Of a stretch of DNA of 64,000 nucleotides, positions 63,364-64,000 are shown piece by piece; positions within the stretch are counted from its first letter, which is position 1, and each line of letters begins with the position of its first letter. This DNA is from Hoyosella rhizosphaerae (GTDB taxonomy: Bacteria > Actinomycetota > Actinomycetes > Mycobacteriales > Mycobacteriaceae), in the NCBI RefSeq assembly GCF_014643175.1, contig NZ_BMJH01000002.1:372001-436000 (forward strand), read 5' to 3'. Below the pieces are notes generated by a model. That model did no database searches and was not told the origin of the DNA. It worked only from the letters and a program-made list of their open reading frames with translations. The position numbers and the translations under genes are program-made.

Positions 63364-63993
63364 TCAGTGAAGCGTGACAGTAAGCCGATTGTGGGTTGCG
63401 TGGGTGGCGACGTCAATCGCAGTTTCCGGTGTGAGGGCAAGTACCGCAAGCGAATCCGATCGATGATCCCCGTCCGTCACAAACAGGACAGTCGCGGCGT
63501 GGGCCACTATTGTGCCGGGGCCATCGGAGTGCGGCACAGCGACAACATCAACAAGATCGCCCGCTCGGAGGAGTTGCGTGACGCTGGGGTCCGCGAGTCG
63601 CACTGGGACTGCACGACCACCCTTGGTTTGGGTGATGTCGTCGATGATGTGCGGTGTCAGGAGCCGACTTTCGGTGAAAACTTCGCCTTGGCGGATTGGT
63701 GTGACGACTCGTTTGCCGACGGCCTGGTTTACGTCGTTGAGTGTTCCCACCGGCAGGACACTGAGATTCGTGGGGTCAACTCGGACGTCGGCTTCCGTGA
63801 TGAGAGTGCCAGCATCAAGATCAGCGACAGCGACGAGCATATTCGCTGTCCGTGAGGTTGTCGGAACGAGGAAGAGTGCTACGGCGACACCTGCACAGAC
63901 AAGGGCCGCAATGCGACGCGTTGTGTGCGCATGTTCGTGCGCAGCTAATCGAACCGAAGTGAGGCGATCTGCCCAGGCTGAAGAAGTGGCCAC
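63364..63993 (-). CDS. SAF-domain protein, CpaB/RcpC-like
   Basis: The 209-residue protein has one membrane helix (IAALVCAGVAVALFLV) and then a SAF domain (MLVAVADLDAGTLITEADVRVDP, VGKRVVTPIRQGEVFTESRLL). A region follows with VPVRLADPSVTQLLRAGDLVDVVAV, as in CpaB/RcpC proteins of Flp pilus assembly. In Mycobacteriales such single genes often lie apart from tad loci. The start is a GTG at 63993, seven bases from the window edge, so a longer N-terminus cannot be excluded. Confidence 0.8.
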   Translation of the reverse strand: MATSSAWADRLTSVRLAAHEHAHTTRRIAALVCAGVAVALFLVPTTSRTANMLVAVADLDAGTLITEADVRVDPTNLSVLPVGTLNDVNQAVGKRVVTPIRQGEVFTESRLLTPHIIDDITQTKGGRAVPVRLADPSVTQLLRAGDLVDVVAVPHSDGPGTIVAHAATVLFVTDGDHRSDSLAVLALTPETAIDVATHATHNRLTVTLH

Positions 63994-64000
63994 CGACTGT

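Overview
The window looks like chromosomal DNA from an actinobacterium of the order Mycobacteriales (Corynebacteriales). Three gene orders known from Mycobacterium tuberculosis recur here. They are pgi / chorismate mutase / uvrD1 / M23 peptidase / sucC-sucD / perM / purN / purH, then rpmF / mprA / mprB / pepD / moaB2 / mscL, and a zinc-independent ribosomal protein set (rpmB2-rpmG-rpsN2-rpsR2). FadE5, a DesA3-like desaturase with its reductase, a Cfp30B-like protein and a cutinase fit the same group. Base composition is moderate for this order, so genus and species are left open. No phage, insertion sequence, CRISPR array or rRNA was seen.

Layout. 1-3.5 kb: TetR regulators, a DUF559-type protein, a Bcp peroxiredoxin, a DUF3618 membrane protein and two repeat clusters. 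3.6-6.2 kb: a reductase/desaturase operon facing a DesT-like TetR. 6.2-7.5 kb: gdhA. 7.7-15.2 kb: the most unusual block. It is a four-gene minus-strand operon encoding a solute-binding lipoprotein, a receiver-GGDEF-glycosyltransferase fusion, a soluble GAF-PAS histidine kinase and an acyltransferase-3 membrane protein, with a secreted GH30 glycosidase converging on it. 15.5-17.1 kb: a second desaturase and a small protein. 17.2-20.0 kb: a divergent semialdehyde dehydrogenase/aminotransferase pair. 20.0-26.3 kb: an adenylate cyclase, a two-domain VOC protein, an ABC-2 exporter operon with its own TetR, fadE5 and a nitrobindin. 26.5-30.2 kb: a complete iron-siderophore ABC importer behind a DtxR/IdeR-like box.

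30.2-34.8 kb: a catabolic cluster (amidase, D-2-hydroxyacid dehydrogenase, two maleate-isomerase-like proteins, a GntR regulator). It shares a 12-bp palindromic operator with the aminotransferase/dehydrogenase pair at 18.7 kb, so the two loci probably form one regulon. 34.8-41.4 kb: cutinase, tRNA-Arg(CCT), a TetR, cobF, an acyltransferase translationally coupled to pgi, and chorismate mutase. 41.7-53.6 kb: the M. tuberculosis-like core block, with a 642-base gene-free stretch before sucC that holds several strong hairpins. 53.6-57.6 kb: an AEC transporter and the low-zinc ribosome island, in which two divergent operons flank Zur-like boxes. 57.7-62.7 kb: a TRIC channel and the mprAB-pepD envelope-stress block. 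The window closes with mscL and a CpaB/SAF-type protein.

All calls come from reading the sequence and from remembered family motifs. No database or structure search was run.
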